Made by a program: the position numbers and the translations under genes
NCBI GenBank assembly: GCA_013215295.1
Contig: JABSOZ010000008.1
Span: forward strand, 124,001 to 188,000
DNA length: 64,000 nucleotides
Reading direction: 5' to 3'
From: Colwellia sp.
Lineage (GTDB): Bacteria; Pseudomonadota; Gammaproteobacteria; Enterobacterales; Alteromonadaceae
Part shown: positions 63,008-64,000 of the stretch, in pieces
How the letters are laid out: each line of letters starts with the position of its first letter
Numbering within the stretch: the first letter of the stretch is position 1
Notes under the pieces: model-generated
Databases searched by the model: none
Told to the model about the DNA's origin: nothing
Seen by the model: only the letters and a program-made list of their open reading frames with translations

Positions 63008-64000
63008 CTGAAAGATCCACATCATAAGCGTGAAGCGAAAAAATACGACAACCCAGTGGCGAGTCGTGAATTATTACTATCCATTATTGAAAGTTCACAT
63101 TCCCCACTTAATTTCAAAGCGATATGTAAAGCTTTGAATTACCATGATGAAACTCATCATGTTGGTATTAAACGCCGTTTACGTGCTATGGAAAATGCTG
63201 GGCAGCTTGTTTTTAATAAACTTAAGCAATATGTCATTCCATCTCAAAATAGCCTAATTACCGGTAAAGTTACCGGTCATCGTGATGGCTTCGGTTTTTT
63301 CGTACCTGATGTTGCTATAGGTGAAAAGCGCGGCAAAGATTTTTATATTTCGTCGCATGAAATGCAGCGAGTTTTTCATGGCGATATTGTTAGCGCTATA
63401 TTAGTGGATCGTACTGACCGTAAAGGTCGACAAGAAATTAAAATAATTGAAGTTATTGAACCACGTAAAGCCGGTATAGTCGGACGTTTTTACGTAGAGC
63501 ATGGTATTGCTTATATCGTTCCTGATGATGCGCGTATAAAACAAGACATATTAATAGAACCTGATGGGAAATTGGGGGCACGCCATGGACAAATGGTCGT
63601 GGTCAACGTTTTACATCGTCCTTCAAAACGAAATAATGCCGTGGGTAAAGTTATTGAAGTACTCGGTAATCATCTAGCGCCAGGTATGGAAATTGATATT
63701 GCCCTACGTGAGCATGACTTACCGCACGAATGGCCAGAGCAGGTCATCGAAGAAGTTTCAACAATTGCTGATGAAGTCGAAGACGAAGCAAAACTTCCAC
63801 GCGTTGATTTACGTGATTTACCTCTCGTTACTATTGATGGTGAAGATGCTCGAGATTTTGATGATGCGGTTTATTGCCAGCCTAAAAAATCAGGTGGTTG
63901 GCGTTTATGGGTGGCTATTGCCGATGTGAGCTATTACGTTCGTAATGGAACCACACTCGACGATGAAGCTATTTCACGGGGGAATTCTGTTTATTTTCCT
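63008..64000 (+). CDS. rnr: ribonuclease R (3' end beyond the window)
   Basis: N-terminal 331 codons of a 3'-5' exoribonuclease. Frame begins CTG AAA GAT CCA CAT CAT and reads KDPHHKREAKKYDNPVASRE, matching E. coli EREAEKYANPIPSRE. The helix-turn-helix part is followed by cold-shock domains (SLITGKVTGHRDGFGFFVPD; GKVIEVLG) and the start of the RNB domain (LPLVTIDGEDARDFDDAVY, with its catalytic aspartates). No ATG, GTG or TTG exists in frame between the stop at 62984 and an ATG at 63187, which would delete the conserved N terminus, so CTG at 63008 is the likely start. The gene runs off the window end. Confidence 0.9.
   Translation, partial: MKDPHHKREAKKYDNPVASRELLLSIIESSHSPLNFKAICKALNYHDETHHVGIKRRLRAMENAGQLVFNKLKQYVIPSQNSLITGKVTGHRDGFGFFVPDVAIGEKRGKDFYISSHEMQRVFHGDIVSAILVDRTDRKGRQEIKIIEVIEPRKAGIVGRFYVEHGIAYIVPDDARIKQDILIEPDGKLGARHGQMVVVNVLHRPSKRNNAVGKVIEVLGNHLAPGMEIDIALREHDLPHEWPEQVIEEVSTIADEVEDEAKLPRVDLRDLPLVTIDGEDARDFDDAVYCQPKKSGGWRLWVAIADVSYYVRNGTTLDDEAISRGNSVYFP

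Noticed and set aside
63693..63929. 78-codon plus-strand open frame near the window end
   Set aside because: It lies in another frame inside the RNase R coding sequence, whose conserved RNB motifs are in the 63008 frame.

Overview
This 64 kb stretch looks like chromosomal DNA of a marine gammaproteobacterium of the order Alteromonadales, most probably a Colwellia or Thalassotalea relative. The signs are low GC, a MotX sodium-type flagellar protein, PanP in place of PanD, a PEP-CTERM protein with a PrsT-type TPR protein, and a chitin degradation block. No phage, integrase, transposase, CRISPR array, rRNA or tRNA was recognised. The genus is inferred from gene content, not tested.

Layout. 0.2-4.4 kb: a membrane histidine kinase behind rsmC, then a protein with two DsbA/HCCA-isomerase-like domains. 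4.5-8.9 kb: a lysine riboswitch and a four-gene operon (dapA-like, dapD-like, a LysA-family PLP decarboxylase and an M14 AstE/AspA-type deacylase). It looks like a non-standard branch of lysine or diaminopimelate metabolism, and I rate it the best candidate for an undescribed system here. 9-16.6 kb: a minus-strand chitin block of GH18 chitinase, AA10 lytic polysaccharide monooxygenase and a second GH18 chitinase, all with chitin-binding modules. 17-22 kb: a MITE-like repeat, an S9B lipoprotein peptidase, a YadGH-type ABC exporter and a TrmB-like methyltransferase. 22-31 kb: panP convergent with the conserved dksA-gluQ-pcnB-folK-panB-panC run, with two tiny genes and a pair of 41-bp repeats between; sfsA lies upstream of dksA.

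31-36 kb: PrsT-like TPR protein and a PEP-CTERM/GEVED protein, with no exosortase in view. 36-41 kb: an exported protein of unknown function divergent from a membrane-bound ToxR/CadC-type regulator, then a periplasmic solute-binding-like protein. 41-54 kb: mostly housekeeping genes (pepB, a thioesterase, hrpB, mrcB, hemL, pyrB, hemJ, a ClC channel). 54-55 kb: erpA behind a promoter carrying a near-perfect type 1 IscR site. 55-62 kb: an M28 peptidase and a c-di-GMP pair (HD-GYP and GGDEF), separated by a Big_1-repeat lipoprotein. Decayed copies of the peptidase/HD-GYP junction flank the lipoprotein gene, which suggests it was inserted between two genes that were once neighbours. 62-64 kb: motX behind a sigma-28-like promoter, then rnr, which runs off the window and seems to lack any ATG, GTG or TTG start.

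Working together: the panP/panB/panC genes supply pantothenate; the chitinases and LPMO cooperate on extracellular chitin; HemL and HemJ both serve heme synthesis; the GGDEF and HD-GYP proteins make and degrade c-di-GMP near the flagellar gene motX. All assignments come from reading motifs by eye; no database search was run.
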